Assembly (NCBI GenBank): GCA_905235595.1
Contig: CAJOMG010000025.1
Span: forward strand, 5,783-46,020
Direction: 5' to 3'
DNA from: an uncultured Desulfovibrio sp.
Lineage (GTDB): Bacteria; Desulfobacterota; Desulfovibrionia; Desulfovibrionales; Desulfovibrionaceae
DNA length: 40,238 nt
How positions within the stretch are numbered: the stretch's first letter is position 1; every line of letters starts with the position of its first letter. Under the pieces are notes generated by a model that did no database searches, was not told where the DNA came from, and worked only from the letters and a program-made list of their open reading frames with translations. Made by a program: the position numbers and the translations under genes. Of this stretch, positions 16,597 through 25,916 are shown piece after piece.

Positions 16597-17496
16597 GTGC
16601 ATATGGCGTTAATTTTCTTGTTCATGTTGCTCTTGCCATCTCCCGTTGCGGCAGTGCCTGATGATACTGCCGCAACTTGTTCTTTGTCTTTACCCGCCGA
16701 AGGGCTGTCAGTACCCCAGCATGGCAGTTACCCGGCACTTCCACAGGAGTGTGATGCCGTATGCAGGATAGACTGGCGTTGCCTGCAGCTAGCGTATCCG
16801 CAGATCAGCCATATGGTGTCGGATTGTGACGGATTGTGGCTGGTGCTCCATGACGGGCGTCGTGTACGTTATGCTGCCGCAGGCAAGGTGAGGCATGCTT
16901 GGGCGGAAGACCCCTGGGTGGTCGATGTGCGTACCTCCATGGCTGACACTTATCCACTGGAACCAGAGCGGCCCGATACACCTCTTGGCATTTCGCCTGG
17001 GCGGCGAAGATCTTATGAGCTCTTGCAGTATTTCTATGGGGAATCACCAGCTGCAGTGAAAGGGCAGTTACAGAAAGTGTTTTTGCTCGGGCAGCCCCTG
17101 TGGTTGGCTGCACCTGCCGCCGAGGCCATGCACAGAGCCAATGCCGCTTTGGCCTCCCTTGTGGCAACGAGGTCGGACCTCAGGCGATTTCTTAAAATGG
17201 ACGGCGGGTTCAACTGGCGCCGTATTGCCGGTGAATGTCGTCTTAGTCCACATGCGTTCGGCATTGCCTTTGACATAAGTGCTGCGATAGCGACCTATTG
17301 GCGTTGGAGTAGGCTCCAGCCGCATCCCATGCAGAAAGACTACCCCAGTGCTATTGTACAGGCTTTTGAAAACGAAGGCTTTATCTGGGGTGGGAAATGG
17401 CATGAGTATGATCTCATGCATTTTGAATACCGCCCGGAGATTATCTGTAAGGCCCACATGCTGCAAGAAGGCAAGGGAAAGGCTTTAGTTCCCTAG
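16597..17496 (+). CDS. exported M15-type D-Ala-D-Ala carboxypeptidase-like protein
   Basis: A 299-residue protein with a signal peptide (ALIFLFMLLLPSPVAAVP) and a C-terminal domain like peptidase family M15 (VanY/DacY type). The zinc and catalytic motif is seen as SPHAFGIAFDIS, giving His and Asp, followed by GGKWHEYDLMHFEYRP, giving Asp and the second His. It should trim peptidoglycan peptides in the periplasm. The middle of the protein is less familiar. GTG at 16597 has AAGGGG six bases upstream; ATG at 16603 is an alternative. It lies downstream of the glutamate synthase genes but its role is separate. Confidence 0.75.
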   Translation: MHMALIFLFMLLLPSPVAAVPDDTAATCSLSLPAEGLSVPQHGSYPALPQECDAVCRIDWRCLQLAYPQISHMVSDCDGLWLVLHDGRRVRYAAAGKVRHAWAEDPWVVDVRTSMADTYPLEPERPDTPLGISPGRRRSYELLQYFYGESPAAVKGQLQKVFLLGQPLWLAAPAAEAMHRANAALASLVATRSDLRRFLKMDGGFNWRRIAGECRLSPHAFGIAFDISAAIATYWRWSRLQPHPMQKDYPSAIVQAFENEGFIWGGKWHEYDLMHFEYRPEIICKAHMLQEGKGKALVP

Positions 17497-17590
17497 TCCG
17501 CGTTTATCACTCGATATGTCGCTCACAAGCGAGATATGCTCTCGAAAAAAAGAGTAGTTACAAGAGAGTTGCCTGGTTTTTCTGGCAAAA

Positions 17591-17631
17591 AAGCAGAACA
17601 CTGAAGCCTTATGGACTTCAGTGTTCTGCTT
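17591..17631. terminator. bidirectional Rho-independent terminator
   Basis: AAGCAGAACACTGAAG at 17591-17606 is perfectly inverted at 17616-17631 around a 9-base loop. An A run precedes and T bases follow the stem, so it can act on both strands. It lies between the converging peptidase gene and cheZ. Confidence 0.8.
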
Positions 17632-17689
17632 TATATGGCAGTTGGTGTACCTAGCAGTACGAAAACGACCTCAAAGCGGCAGCAACAGG

Positions 17690-18328
17690 TTACAGCCCCA
17701 ACTGAGAGAGCATATCGTCGATGGCGTTCTGGGAAACGCCATGTGTATCTGGCCCCTTGAGTTCACTGCGTACCTGCTGCCCCTTGCGGAATTCCTGCAT
17801 GGCCTGTTTGGCTTCTGATTGCAGTTCTGCAACATTTTTCATGGGATCCTTTTCTGCGCCCTCCATCATAAGACCTGAAGAAACGTACAGCTCCACTACT
17901 TTGGCCTCAATCTGCTCCAGGGCGGAAACCACACGCTTGATGCGCTGGCCAGTGATATCCTGAAAGCTGAGCGTAGTAAGTAGGGCAGTAAGGTCGTCAC
18001 CGAGTTTGTGATTGTGTTCTATGAGGGTTGACGTGTGCAGGGCTACATTTTCACCATTGCGCAGTTTTTCAAGCAGCTCGACATTTTGTCCCTGCAGTTC
18101 CAGATGCCGCTCGACGATCTCCATGATGTGCATGGTAGCGGTTTCCGTTGCTTTCAACACTTCCGTCAGTTGACTTGAAGCTTCAAGAAAAAGTTCCTTG
18201 GGTTGCTCGACGACTTGTGGTTGATCCTTGGATGCCGTGGAGATTTGCTGATAGATGTCTCTAAGGCCATCGCGAATATCAGCGCTGACTTGTTTGTAAA
18301 CGGTGTTTTCTGGCTTGTTCTCACTCAT
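17690..18328 (-). CDS. cheZ: chemotaxis protein CheZ-like, CheY-P phosphatase
   Basis: 212 residues, mostly long helix, with the CheZ signature SFQDITGQRIKRVV. Asp124 and Gln128 match the acidic residue and the catalytic glutamine of E. coli CheZ. The C-terminal NAIDDMLSQLGL is like the CheY-binding tail. It would dephosphorylate CheY-P and reset the flagellar switch. ATG at 18328 has GGGAGG seven bases upstream. No other chemotaxis gene is near; it follows ybgF after 77 bases and ends at a bidirectional terminator, so it seems the last gene of the ileS-lspA block. Confidence 0.85.
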   Translation of the reverse strand: MSENKPENTVYKQVSADIRDGLRDIYQQISTASKDQPQVVEQPKELFLEASSQLTEVLKATETATMHIMEIVERHLELQGQNVELLEKLRNGENVALHTSTLIEHNHKLGDDLTALLTTLSFQDITGQRIKRVVSALEQIEAKVVELYVSSGLMMEGAEKDPMKNVAELQSEAKQAMQEFRKGQQVRSELKGPDTHGVSQNAIDDMLSQLGL

Positions 18329-18405
18329 TGCCCGGCCTCCCTTGCGCGGCACATGCGTGTGTTCGTAAAAAATGCGTTTTTTGTACTCATCTGAAGATCG
18401 AGCGG

Positions 18406-19350
18406 CTATTTGTTATTTTTGAGGAAAGCTTTGGCGCGTGCCGCCTCAGGCGAGTTGGGGTATTTCTTGATGAGCTCCTGCATGCGCGCTTTGGCAGCAG
18501 CACCCTGGTTGAGCTTGCTGAAGCATATGCCCTGCTTTAGATATGCGCCTGGAGCGCTGGAGGAAGTGGAATACTTTTTGATGACCGTATCATACGCAAG
18601 GGCTGCATCTGCAAACTGATTGCGCTGGAAATAACATTCTGCAAGGTAGTACTGCGCTTCGGGAACCTGAGTGTGTGTTTTGTAGTTTTTGAGAAAATCG
18701 GAAAATGAACGCTGAGCCTCATTGTATTTACGGGCATTATAGGCATTGACGCCTGCATCAAACAGCGCAAGGGATATGTCCTTTTGTGGCACTTCCACCT
18801 GTGGCTTTGCTTGCGGGGTTGCCTGACCCCAGGTACTTGCGCTGGGAGCTACTGCCGGTTGCGCTGTTTGTGCAGTGCCTGTGGTGTACCCCTCACCTGC
18901 TGCCGTAGCAGGAGAAACAGAAGCTTCGGGTGTTTGACCATAAGTTGGCGCGGTGTTTCCGGTTTTGGGTTCTGCCGTGGCAGCAGTTGCAGGGGGCATC
19001 CCCGGAGTAGTACCTGCCGCTTCGCCAAGGTTCAGATTCAAGGCCATGCTGCGTTCGACCTGCCGCAGTGCTTCGTCATGTGTTTTGAGACGGGAAGCAA
19101 GAGCTCCTGCTCCACCGGCATTTTGTAAGTCGTCCAATTGCCCTTTCAGAGTGTTGACTTCTTGCCGCAGAGCTTGAATCTGGTTCAAGGCGTCGGCTTG
19201 TGCAGGTTGCAGTTGGCGCAGCTGCATGTCCTGTTGTTGTACTTGTTGTTCCAAGGTCATACCATTACTGCCGCTGGTGCTACCCAAGCAGCCTTGCAGT
19301 GGCAGTACGGCAGCCAGTGCCAGAAAGGGTAAAGAACGGAATGTGCGCAT
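18406..19350 (-). CDS. ybgF: Tol-Pal-associated YbgF/CpoB-like lipoprotein with TPR repeats
   Basis: 314 residues. A signal peptide with lipobox (VLPLQGC) starts the protein. A coiled coil rich in Gln and Leu follows (LEQQVQQQDMQLRQLQ to LKGQLDDLQ), then a Pro/Ala/Thr-rich linker (about 125-200), then a C-terminal TPR domain (about 205-314) with the repeats NARKYNEAQRSFSDFL, QFADAALAYDTVIKKY and KARMQELIKKYPNS. This is the YbgF/CpoB layout, but it is lipid-anchored, unlike soluble E. coli CpoB. It probably coordinates outer-membrane constriction and peptidoglycan synthesis; no tol or pal gene is near. ATG at 19350 with a CGAGGA ribosome site. Confidence 0.82.
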   Translation of the reverse strand: MRTFRSLPFLALAAVLPLQGCLGSTSGSNGMTLEQQVQQQDMQLRQLQPAQADALNQIQALRQEVNTLKGQLDDLQNAGGAGALASRLKTHDEALRQVERSMALNLNLGEAAGTTPGMPPATAATAEPKTGNTAPTYGQTPEASVSPATAAGEGYTTGTAQTAQPAVAPSASTWGQATPQAKPQVEVPQKDISLALFDAGVNAYNARKYNEAQRSFSDFLKNYKTHTQVPEAQYYLAECYFQRNQFADAALAYDTVIKKYSTSSSAPGAYLKQGICFSKLNQGAAAKARMQELIKKYPNSPEAARAKAFLKNNK

Positions 19351-19401
19351 AAAATCCTCGTTACGGTTGTTAGTGCAGTGCATGCTCACATGCAGTGCAT
19401 C

Positions 19402-19602
19402 TTACAGCGTCCGCAGTGCTTTCTTGCGACCTGTAAAAATATAGATGAGTCCACCCAATACCGGTACAAAAACTACCAGTACGAGCCACAGAGCGCGTTG
19501 CTGTGGTGAGGCAAATTCGTGACCCCAGACATGCACAATGCTCCAGAATGTGGGGAGCATGGGCAATAAGGCCACGAGTACATGCCACCACTGGAAGGTC
19601 AT
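19402..19602 (-). CDS. PLDc_N-type small membrane protein
   Basis: 66 residues with two hydrophobic segments ([16 protein letters not shown] and [20 protein letters not shown]) and a basic end ([10 protein letters not shown]). This is the short transmembrane hairpin found in front of phospholipase D-like enzymes, here on its own. The start ATG overlaps the stop of lspA by four bases, so it is translationally coupled. Function unknown. Confidence 0.72.
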   Translation of the reverse strand: MTFQWWHVLVALLPMLPTFWSIVHVWGHEFASPQQRALWLVLVVFVPVLGGLIYIFTGRKKALRTL

Positions 19603-20093
19603 GATTTTTCTCCTTCACCAGAAGGTGTGCGCCACAGCACAAGACAGGCCAGTACAGCTCCGATGCATATGGCAGAGTCGGCAATGTTGAAGGCGGGCCA
19701 ATGCCAGTCCCTCCAGTAAAAATCCAGAAAATCCACTACAGCACGAAAACGTACCCGATCAACGAGATTGCCTAAAGCCCCCCCCATGACAAGACCGAGC
19801 CCTGTAAACAGCCAGGTATTTTCCTGCGCACTGCGTACGAGTACAAGAATGGCCCATACTGCAGCCGCCGTAGCACAGAGGAACAGCCAAAACTGCCACT
19901 CAATATCGGAACGGTTAAGAAAACCGAAGGCTGCACCTCTGTTCCGAATATTGACCAAATCAAACAGACCAGAAATAATGGTAATTGGCCTGTGTTCAGG
20001 AATACTGCGCACAACGAGCCATTTGCTCAGTTGATCCAACGTAAGGGCCAGCAGAGCCATGCCCCCCAGAATGCGGTAGCGTTTGCGTATCAC
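19599..20093 (-). CDS. lspA: lipoprotein signal peptidase (signal peptidase II)
   Basis: 164 residues with four predicted membrane segments. The two catalytic aspartates lie in [17 protein letters not shown] and in [15 protein letters not shown]; other family motifs are DQLSKW near the N-terminus and NRGAAFGF. It cuts signal peptides from prolipoproteins at the inner membrane. It starts 3 bases after ileS, the classic ileS-lspA arrangement. Lipoproteins in the window such as YbgF and the 5'-nucleotidase are likely substrates. Confidence 0.95.
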   Translation of the reverse strand: MIRKRYRILGGMALLALTLDQLSKWLVVRSIPEHRPITIISGLFDLVNIRNRGAAFGFLNRSDIEWQFWLFLCATAAAVWAILVLVRSAQENTWLFTGLGLVMGGALGNLVDRVRFRAVVDFLDFYWRDWHWPAFNIADSAICIGAVLACLVLWRTPSGEGEKS

Positions 20094-20096
20094 GGG

Positions 20097-22913
20097 CTAT
20101 GCATCCAGCTCTTTCATGACAGTCGTGCAATGCGGGCACAGCGTTGGATGTGCCGGGTCTGTGCCCAGGTTGGGACTGTAAATCCAGCAGCGTTCACATT
20201 TTTCCCCTTGGGCCTTCTGCACAATTACAGCAAGGCCAGCAACCTCTGCATCATGCACTGCCGCCTGGGGCGCACAGGCAAAATCATCAACACGGAGTTG
20301 CGAGACGATACAAAATGCACGCAAGTCTGTGTGCAAACCTTCGAAGCGTTGTTTGAGCTCGTTTGAAACATATAGGGTAATGTCTGTATCCAGTGAGTGC
20401 CCTACAATTCCATCCCGGCGCATGGGCTCGATAGCTCTTGTAACGGCAGCTCGTACAGCCAGCAGCACGTTCCAGTCATCGCGTTCGCCTTCTTCCAGCA
20501 GGAATGGACTGGTATCGATTGCTGGTAGGGCAAAGACCGTACGTACAGGGCCGTGTAGCCCGGCAGGCAGATAGCTGAAGATTTCTTCAGCCGTAAAAGA
20601 AAGTATAGGAGCCATGTCCCGCAGCAGGAAACGCAAGATGTGCCAAAGGGCCGTCTGTGCGGAACGCCGCATACCGCTTGCAGGGGCAAAGGTGTACAGA
20701 CGATCCTTGAGTATGTCTAAATAGACGGCTGAAAGATCTGTCACGCAATAATTGTGCAACGTGTGGTATACCTTGTGGAAATCAAAATCCGTATAGGCTT
20801 GCTGCACACGTTCATGAATGCGTGCGGCAGTGTCTAGCGCAAAACGATCCAGTGGTTGCAGTTGTTCAAGGGGCAGCAGATCAGCACTGGTAAGTCCGTC
20901 AAGATTGCCCAGGATAAATCGGCACGTATTGCGAATGCGGCGATAGGCATCTACCAGGCGGCCGAGTATTTCATCAGAAAGACGGATATCTTCGCGGTAA
21001 TCAACAGAGGAGACCCACAAGCGCACAATCTCAGCACCAAATTTTTCAATAAGCTCTTGCGGGGCAATGACATTGCCCACAGATTTGGACATCTTGCGGC
21101 CTTCACCATCAACTACATATCCGTGTGTGAGCACGGACTTGTAGGGTGCGTATCCACGCGTTCCCTCACTGACCAGCAGGGAACTGTGGAACCAGCCTCG
21201 ATGCTGATCCGATCCTTCCAGATAGAGATCGGCCGGTGCAGACAATTCAGGCCGTTGCTCCAGGACAGCAGCGAAACTTGTACCGGAGTCAAACCACACG
21301 TCGAGGATGTCCATCTCCTTTTTCCAATGGTTACCACCGCAATGTGGACATACAAACCCCTCTGGTACGATTTCATGTAGATCTGCTTCATACCAGTAGT
21401 CGCAACCGGTGGGGTGTTTTGCTATGTGATCACAGATGCCATGCATCCATGCAGCATCGTTCCATGCTTCGCCGCAGTCTTCGCAAAGCAAAGCCATAAT
21501 GGGCACCCCCCATTGACGTTGGCGCGAGATGCACCAGTCGGGACGTTGTTCCACCATATTATGGATGCGTTCGCGTCCCCAGGCAGGAATCCATTGCACA
21601 TCTTCATCAATAGCTTTGAGAGCCCGCCGTCGCAGGTCATTTTGTTGCATGCTGATGAACCACTGCGTGGTGGCACGAAAGATCACTGGCTGTTTGCATC
21701 GCCAGCAGTGCGGGTAGGAGTGCTGAATTCTTCCCTTGTGTACTAGAGCGTCGACTTCTTCCAGTTTTTCAATAACCTTGGGATTGGCTTCAAAAACAGT
21801 CAGCCCGGCAAAAAATTGTACACTGGGCAGGAAACGCCCGGCATTGTCCAGAGGCGAGTAAACTTCCAACCCGTACTTGATGCCTGCCTCGTAGTCTTCC
21901 CTGCCGTGCCCTGGAGCTGTATGTACGCAGCCGGTACCAGAATCCAGCGTGACATGCTGGCCAAGAATAAGTGGAGATTCCTGATCATAGAAGGGGTGAC
22001 GAGCAATGAGGCCAGCCAGTTGCGATCCTGTGGCACGCCCGACGATGCTGTATCCCTTCCAGCCGAATTGTGCGGCACAGGCGGACAGCAATTCTTCGGC
22101 AAGCAGATATTGCACACCGTTTGTTTCTACAAGGGCATAGGTGAAATCAGGATGCAGACAAATACCTTTGTTGTCCGGCAGGGTCCACGGCGTTGTGGTC
22201 CAGATAATTACATAGGCATGCTGTACATCGGCCGCTGGAATACATTTCGTAAGGTTTTCGTCTGGCAGGCGGAATCGCACGAAAATTGAGGGTGAGGTGT
22301 GATCGGCATACTCTACTTCAGCTTCAGCTAAGGCCGTGTGGCAGGAACAGCACCAGTAAATGGGCTTTTTTGCACGTATAACGCTGCCTTTTTCTACAAA
22401 ATTAGCCAGCTCGTGGGCTGTAGCTGCTTCATATTCGGGAAGCATGCTGCGATAGGGCTTTTCCCAGTCACCCAGTACACCCAACCGCTTGAATTCTTTG
22501 CGTTGCGTGTCAAGCCATTTTGCCGCGTATTCACGGCAGAGTCTGCGTACCACCGGAGCGGGCAGGGTTTTCTTTTTTTCCTTCAGTTCCTGTTCAACCT
22601 TATGCTCAATAGGAAGACCGTGACAGTCCCAACCCGGCACATAATGTGCGGCATAACCCTGCATATTACGCGATTTGACAATAATATCCTTAAGAATTTT
22701 ATTCAGGGCGTGTCCCATGTGAATATGCCCATTGGCATAAGGGGGACCGTCGTGGAGCACATATGTGCCTTTGCTGCCAGAGGCAGCCACCATTGTCTCG
22801 TAGGCCTTGAGGGCATCCCATTTTTTTAGCATCTCCGGCTCACGTTGTGCCAGGTTGGCCTTCATGGGAAAGTCTGTCTTAGGCAGATTCAGTGTTTTTT
22901 TATAGTCGCTCAT
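20097..22913 (-). CDS. ileS: isoleucyl-tRNA synthetase
   Basis: 938 residues, the same length as the E. coli enzyme. The class I signature HIHMGH is at 63-68 after GPPYAN, the KMSKS loop is in [10 protein letters not shown], and the editing domain has [10 protein letters not shown]. The C-terminal zinc motif has CERC and CPHC in [12 protein letters not shown]...LCPHC. It charges tRNA-Ile and edits valine. The start at 22913 has GGGAG upstream; a longer frame to 22958 exists but lacks support. lspA follows after 3 bases. Confidence 0.97.
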   Translation of the reverse strand: MSDYKKTLNLPKTDFPMKANLAQREPEMLKKWDALKAYETMVAASGSKGTYVLHDGPPYANGHIHMGHALNKILKDIIVKSRNMQGYAAHYVPGWDCHGLPIEHKVEQELKEKKKTLPAPVVRRLCREYAAKWLDTQRKEFKRLGVLGDWEKPYRSMLPEYEAATAHELANFVEKGSVIRAKKPIYWCCSCHTALAEAEVEYADHTSPSIFVRFRLPDENLTKCIPAADVQHAYVIIWTTTPWTLPDNKGICLHPDFTYALVETNGVQYLLAEELLSACAAQFGWKGYSIVGRATGSQLAGLIARHPFYDQESPLILGQHVTLDSGTGCVHTAPGHGREDYEAGIKYGLEVYSPLDNAGRFLPSVQFFAGLTVFEANPKVIEKLEEVDALVHKGRIQHSYPHCWRCKQPVIFRATTQWFISMQQNDLRRRALKAIDEDVQWIPAWGRERIHNMVEQRPDWCISRQRQWGVPIMALLCEDCGEAWNDAAWMHGICDHIAKHPTGCDYWYEADLHEIVPEGFVCPHCGGNHWKKEMDILDVWFDSGTSFAAVLEQRPELSAPADLYLEGSDQHRGWFHSSLLVSEGTRGYAPYKSVLTHGYVVDGEGRKMSKSVGNVIAPQELIEKFGAEIVRLWVSSVDYREDIRLSDEILGRLVDAYRRIRNTCRFILGNLDGLTSADLLPLEQLQPLDRFALDTAARIHERVQQAYTDFDFHKVYHTLHNYCVTDLSAVYLDILKDRLYTFAPASGMRRSAQTALWHILRFLLRDMAPILSFTAEEIFSYLPAGLHGPVRTVFALPAIDTSPFLLEEGERDDWNVLLAVRAAVTRAIEPMRRDGIVGHSLDTDITLYVSNELKQRFEGLHTDLRAFCIVSQLRVDDFACAPQAAVHDAEVAGLAVIVQKAQGEKCERCWIYSPNLGTDPAHPTLCPHCTTVMKELDA

Positions 22914-22991
22914 GCTGGCTCCCGGCAATTTACAGAAAACGAAAAGGGATGGCATCAAATCAATGTAGTTTGGGCAAAGAGTGTAAGAAAG

Positions 22992-23729
22992 TCAAGCCAT
23001 GGCTCTATAGTCAATGTTTGCCCGCTTGGCCTGATCAGATTGCAACTGACGTTCAATATGATAGATCCTACCATCTTTCCGAAAGTTGGCACCTGTTTGC
23101 TTGAAGCGAAACGAAACACCAGCGGCAATGCACTGTCGCCGGATGTCCTGTACCCAGGCAAAGTCGCAAACACGGGCATGTTTCCCTGACTCCCCGCCAA
23201 CAGTCACATGTTCACACCACAGGCCAAGGTTGCCCTTAAAATCAATAGGACCGAGCAGTGGTTCGCAAATGATGGCCATGTGGCGCAGAGGGAGATTACG
23301 TATCAGGGGGAGACGTTCATCACTGCGCCGCTGATTTTCCATGGTGCAGCAGACGGTGACATTATGGTAGCCTGTGCCCCAATCTGCTGGCAAACACTGC
23401 AAAATACGTTCAGGACGCTTGGTGACGATAAAAAAACTGAGATCGTTACGCTGACGCATCATCTGCCATGCTTCTGTGCGCCAATAGTCGGCATCCTCAA
23501 TGAAAAAATCCGAGGTGAAGCACGTCCAAAGCAGTGTTCCCGGCGGCACCTTGTAGATTCCTTTTCGATTTCGGCGCAAGGGCAAATCAAATGATGCAGT
23601 CTTGCGGACAATATTTGCGTTGATGCCGTTCTGCTCGTCCCGGCGGTAGACATAGCAGTGTGCACAGCCTTCACTTTTTTTGTGGCATCCGTGCCACAAA
23701 TTCCACATTTCGGAAGTGTGATTGTTCAT
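22992..23729 (-). CDS. DUF5131-family protein (phage Gp37-like), Fe-S radical SAM-like Cys motif
   Basis: 245 residues. The N-terminal WNLWHGCHKKSEGCAHCYV carries three cysteines as C-x6-C-x2-C. This fits the DUF5131 family (phage protein gp37 type), suspected to be related to radical SAM enzymes. Other conserved parts are LLWTCFTSDFFIEDAD, FFIVTKRPERI and VTVGGESGKHAR. The substrate is unknown. The gene lies 78 bases upstream of ileS in the same direction but has no clear ribosome site before the ATG, so its transcription with ileS is uncertain. Confidence 0.75.
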   Translation of the reverse strand: MNNHTSEMWNLWHGCHKKSEGCAHCYVYRRDEQNGINANIVRKTASFDLPLRRNRKGIYKVPPGTLLWTCFTSDFFIEDADYWRTEAWQMMRQRNDLSFFIVTKRPERILQCLPADWGTGYHNVTVCCTMENQRRSDERLPLIRNLPLRHMAIICEPLLGPIDFKGNLGLWCEHVTVGGESGKHARVCDFAWVQDIRRQCIAAGVSFRFKQTGANFRKDGRIYHIERQLQSDQAKRANIDYRAMA

Positions 23730-23834
23730 GGTTGTAATCTATGCGTAACCAGTTGGAAGTCCGGCACTTCTTAATGCACATGGTTTTGCTTGAGGCGCTG
23801 AGAGCAACAACACAAGAAGTCTGTCAAGAGAGCA

Positions 23835-23875
23835 CAAAAAAGAAGGACTGTGGTACATATGTATCCCAGCCCTTC
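23835..23875 (-). terminator. Rho-independent terminator for the small exported protein gene
   Basis: On the minus strand GAAGGGCTGGGATACAT pairs with ATGTACCACAGTCCTTC with two mismatches (stem 23842-23875), followed by a T run (A run at 23835-23841 on the plus strand). The 23730-23909 gap shows nothing else clear. Confidence 0.65.
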
Positions 23876-23909
23876 ATGACAGATACGCAACAAGGTACGT
23901 CAGGTTATC

Positions 23910-24158
23910 TCATTTTTTGGGACATTTTGCGCCTACGCCTCCCAGTTGTTTGGCAAACTTGTCCGCATCAGTCTTGTAGTTAAATTCAGACATGACATAG
24001 GCGCTGCCACCGCGTGCAGATTTCATTTGTTGCGGGTTGCGACTGTCAACCTCTATCTTGCCGTTGGCACAGTATACATAATATTTGCTGGCCATGGCAC
24101 CAGAGGCACAAAACAGGGTCAGCGACGTTATGGCTAAGGCAATACACAGATTTTTCAT
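23910..24158 (-). CDS. small exported protein with two mature cysteines, unknown
   Basis: 82 residues with a signal peptide (MKNLCIALAITSLTLFCASGAMA) and a predicted mature part of 58 residues. The mature part has only Cys30 and Cys79, so one disulfide is likely. It is basic with YYVYCANGKIEV at the start. An AGGAGGG ribosome site before ATG 24158 and a terminator after the stop support it as a real gene. It lies 48 bases downstream of the 5'-nucleotidase. No family is recognised. Confidence 0.62.
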   Translation of the reverse strand: MKNLCIALAITSLTLFCASGAMASKYYVYCANGKIEVDSRNPQQMKSARGGSAYVMSEFNYKTDADKFAKQLGGVGAKCPKK

Positions 24159-24206
24159 AGTCCCTCCTGAGAAAATGGTATGGTTATGGTGTTGAATATC
24201 CTTGAC

Positions 24207-25832
24207 CTATCTTCGCACAATGCGTCCCGTGGCCGGCTGCGGCAGGGGTGAATGTGTTTTTAGATATTCTGAAATCATTTCCGCGTCCACTGGTTCTGGC
24301 GATGCAACAATTTTTCCCTTAGTGAGCATGTCGAAAAAGTCGCCGCCCTTGGCGATATACTCCGGTACAACAACCACATAGCGCTTACGAGTGCTTAAGG
24401 GGGTAGCTGTGCCATTTGTATCAATAACTTCAGCCTTGAGCACACGCTTGCCGGCCGGCCTGGTACCATCCACCACATAGCAAAGACCGGCCGTTTGCAA
24501 CATCTGTGGACCCTTGGCATCTTCCCCGGCCACGCCATGTTCCAGCGCCTCCCAGATCTGTTCTCCGGTGTATTCCCGTACAAGAATTCTCATACCAAAG
24601 GGGAAGGCCGTGAGTACGTCACCCTGCGTGATCTCCCCGGGTCGTAAGGCTGCCCGAACGCCGCCGCCATTATGCAGAGCCATGCAGGCACCATATTTGC
24701 GCCCGAAATCCAGCATGGCGTCGGTCATAATCATGGCCGTCAGGCATTCGTTTTCCCGGCAGGCATCCATACCATCAGGGCCTATGTCAATGTTATGGCT
24801 GCCGATCTTGCGTCTGCGGAACTTGTCAAGAGTTTTGGCATACTCGGCCACCTTGGCAGATACGGCCTTGTCGCGCGGGAAGTCAGGCTGCAGTTCCACA
24901 GCCTGCCCACTCCAGCTTGTGAGCACGCCGTCCTTGTCAAAAAAGCAGGCAAGTTCTCCCAGATACTGTGTGACGCGCTTTGCAGTGACCACCAGTACCG
25001 GCTTGCCTGAAGGAGATTTTTCCACAACGGGGTACGGTCCTTCCTTGGAGCCGGGGCCAAGATAGGAGTGTGTGTGGCCACCTACAATCACGTCCACACC
25101 GTCCACGCTGCGGGCCAGCTCCCTGTCGTCAGGAAGACCGATGTGCGAAACCAGCACAATGCGGTTGACACCCTGACCTTCCAGTTCACGCACAATCGCT
25201 TGGACAGTCTTTACCCTGTCGGTGAACTTCGTCTGCGGGCAGGCACTGGCAAGCCCCACCACTTCATCGTTGGACAGGCCGATCACACCTACCTTGTGCC
25301 CGCCAATCTCGCGAACAATATACGCCGGAGTGTCGCTGTACAACAGAGGGCACCCTTTTACAGGCTTGAGGTTGGCCGCCAGCAGGGGATAGGCGCGTTT
25401 GGTCGCGATATATTGGGCCAGTTCTGCGCAGCCTTCGTCCCACTCGTGATTGCCAAGGGTGGCAGCATCATAGGGCATGAGTTTGTTGAGTTCTGCCTGC
25501 ATGGGCCACTTGTTGACGCCGTAAAACAGTGTGCCCGTGAACATGTCTCCCGCATCAAGTGCAAGAACATTCTCCCCCCGGGCTTTGGCGTCTTTGATTG
25601 CGGCAGCGATACGCGCAAGACCGCCCCGACACTCTTTGTCATCCATGCAGGCATTGCCGTACTTGTCGATGCCGGCAACATGGGCATGAGTGTCGTTGGT
25701 ATGCAGAATGAGCAGGTCAGCTTTTGGTCCGGTCTGCCTAGCCTGACGCGTTGCGCAGGCAGACAGGGCCAGCACGGCGCAACAAACAAGGATTGTAGCG
25801 GTAAGATGGTATTTCCCCCTGCATTGTGGCAT
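24207..25832 (-). CDS. exported 5'-nucleotidase/2',3'-cyclic phosphodiesterase (UshA family) lipoprotein
   Basis: 541 residues. The start has a lipoprotein signal (VLALSAC), so the protein is probably membrane-anchored in the periplasm. The N-terminal metallophosphatase domain has HTNDTHAHV, LDAGDMFTG, LGNHEWDEG, VSHIGLPDD and VGGHTHS, covering the two-metal centre. The C-terminal 5'-nucleotidase domain has LHNGGGVRAALRPGEITQGD and EALEHG. It would turn nucleotides into nucleosides plus phosphate. AAGGAG precedes the ATG. Just upstream a nucleoside hydrolase gene would continue the breakdown, so the two form one pathway. Confidence 0.92.
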   Translation of the reverse strand: MPQCRGKYHLTATILVCCAVLALSACATRQARQTGPKADLLILHTNDTHAHVAGIDKYGNACMDDKECRGGLARIAAAIKDAKARGENVLALDAGDMFTGTLFYGVNKWPMQAELNKLMPYDAATLGNHEWDEGCAELAQYIATKRAYPLLAANLKPVKGCPLLYSDTPAYIVREIGGHKVGVIGLSNDEVVGLASACPQTKFTDRVKTVQAIVRELEGQGVNRIVLVSHIGLPDDRELARSVDGVDVIVGGHTHSYLGPGSKEGPYPVVEKSPSGKPVLVVTAKRVTQYLGELACFFDKDGVLTSWSGQAVELQPDFPRDKAVSAKVAEYAKTLDKFRRRKIGSHNIDIGPDGMDACRENECLTAMIMTDAMLDFGRKYGACMALHNGGGVRAALRPGEITQGDVLTAFPFGMRILVREYTGEQIWEALEHGVAGEDAKGPQMLQTAGLCYVVDGTRPAGKRVLKAEVIDTNGTATPLSTRKRYVVVVPEYIAKGGDFFDMLTKGKIVASPEPVDAEMISEYLKTHSPLPQPATGRIVRR

Positions 25833-25916
25833 AGTACTCTCCTTGGGTTAGTAAGAGATCCTCGGTTGGATGATAAATTTCTAGGCAACGGTCTGTCGTT
25901 GTTGCCAGTGCTGCAT

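Noticed and set aside
17511-17560. TCGCT/AGCGA hairpin just after the peptidase gene
   Set aside because: Stem is short, and no T run follows on either strand; the strong terminator at 17591 explains the gap better.
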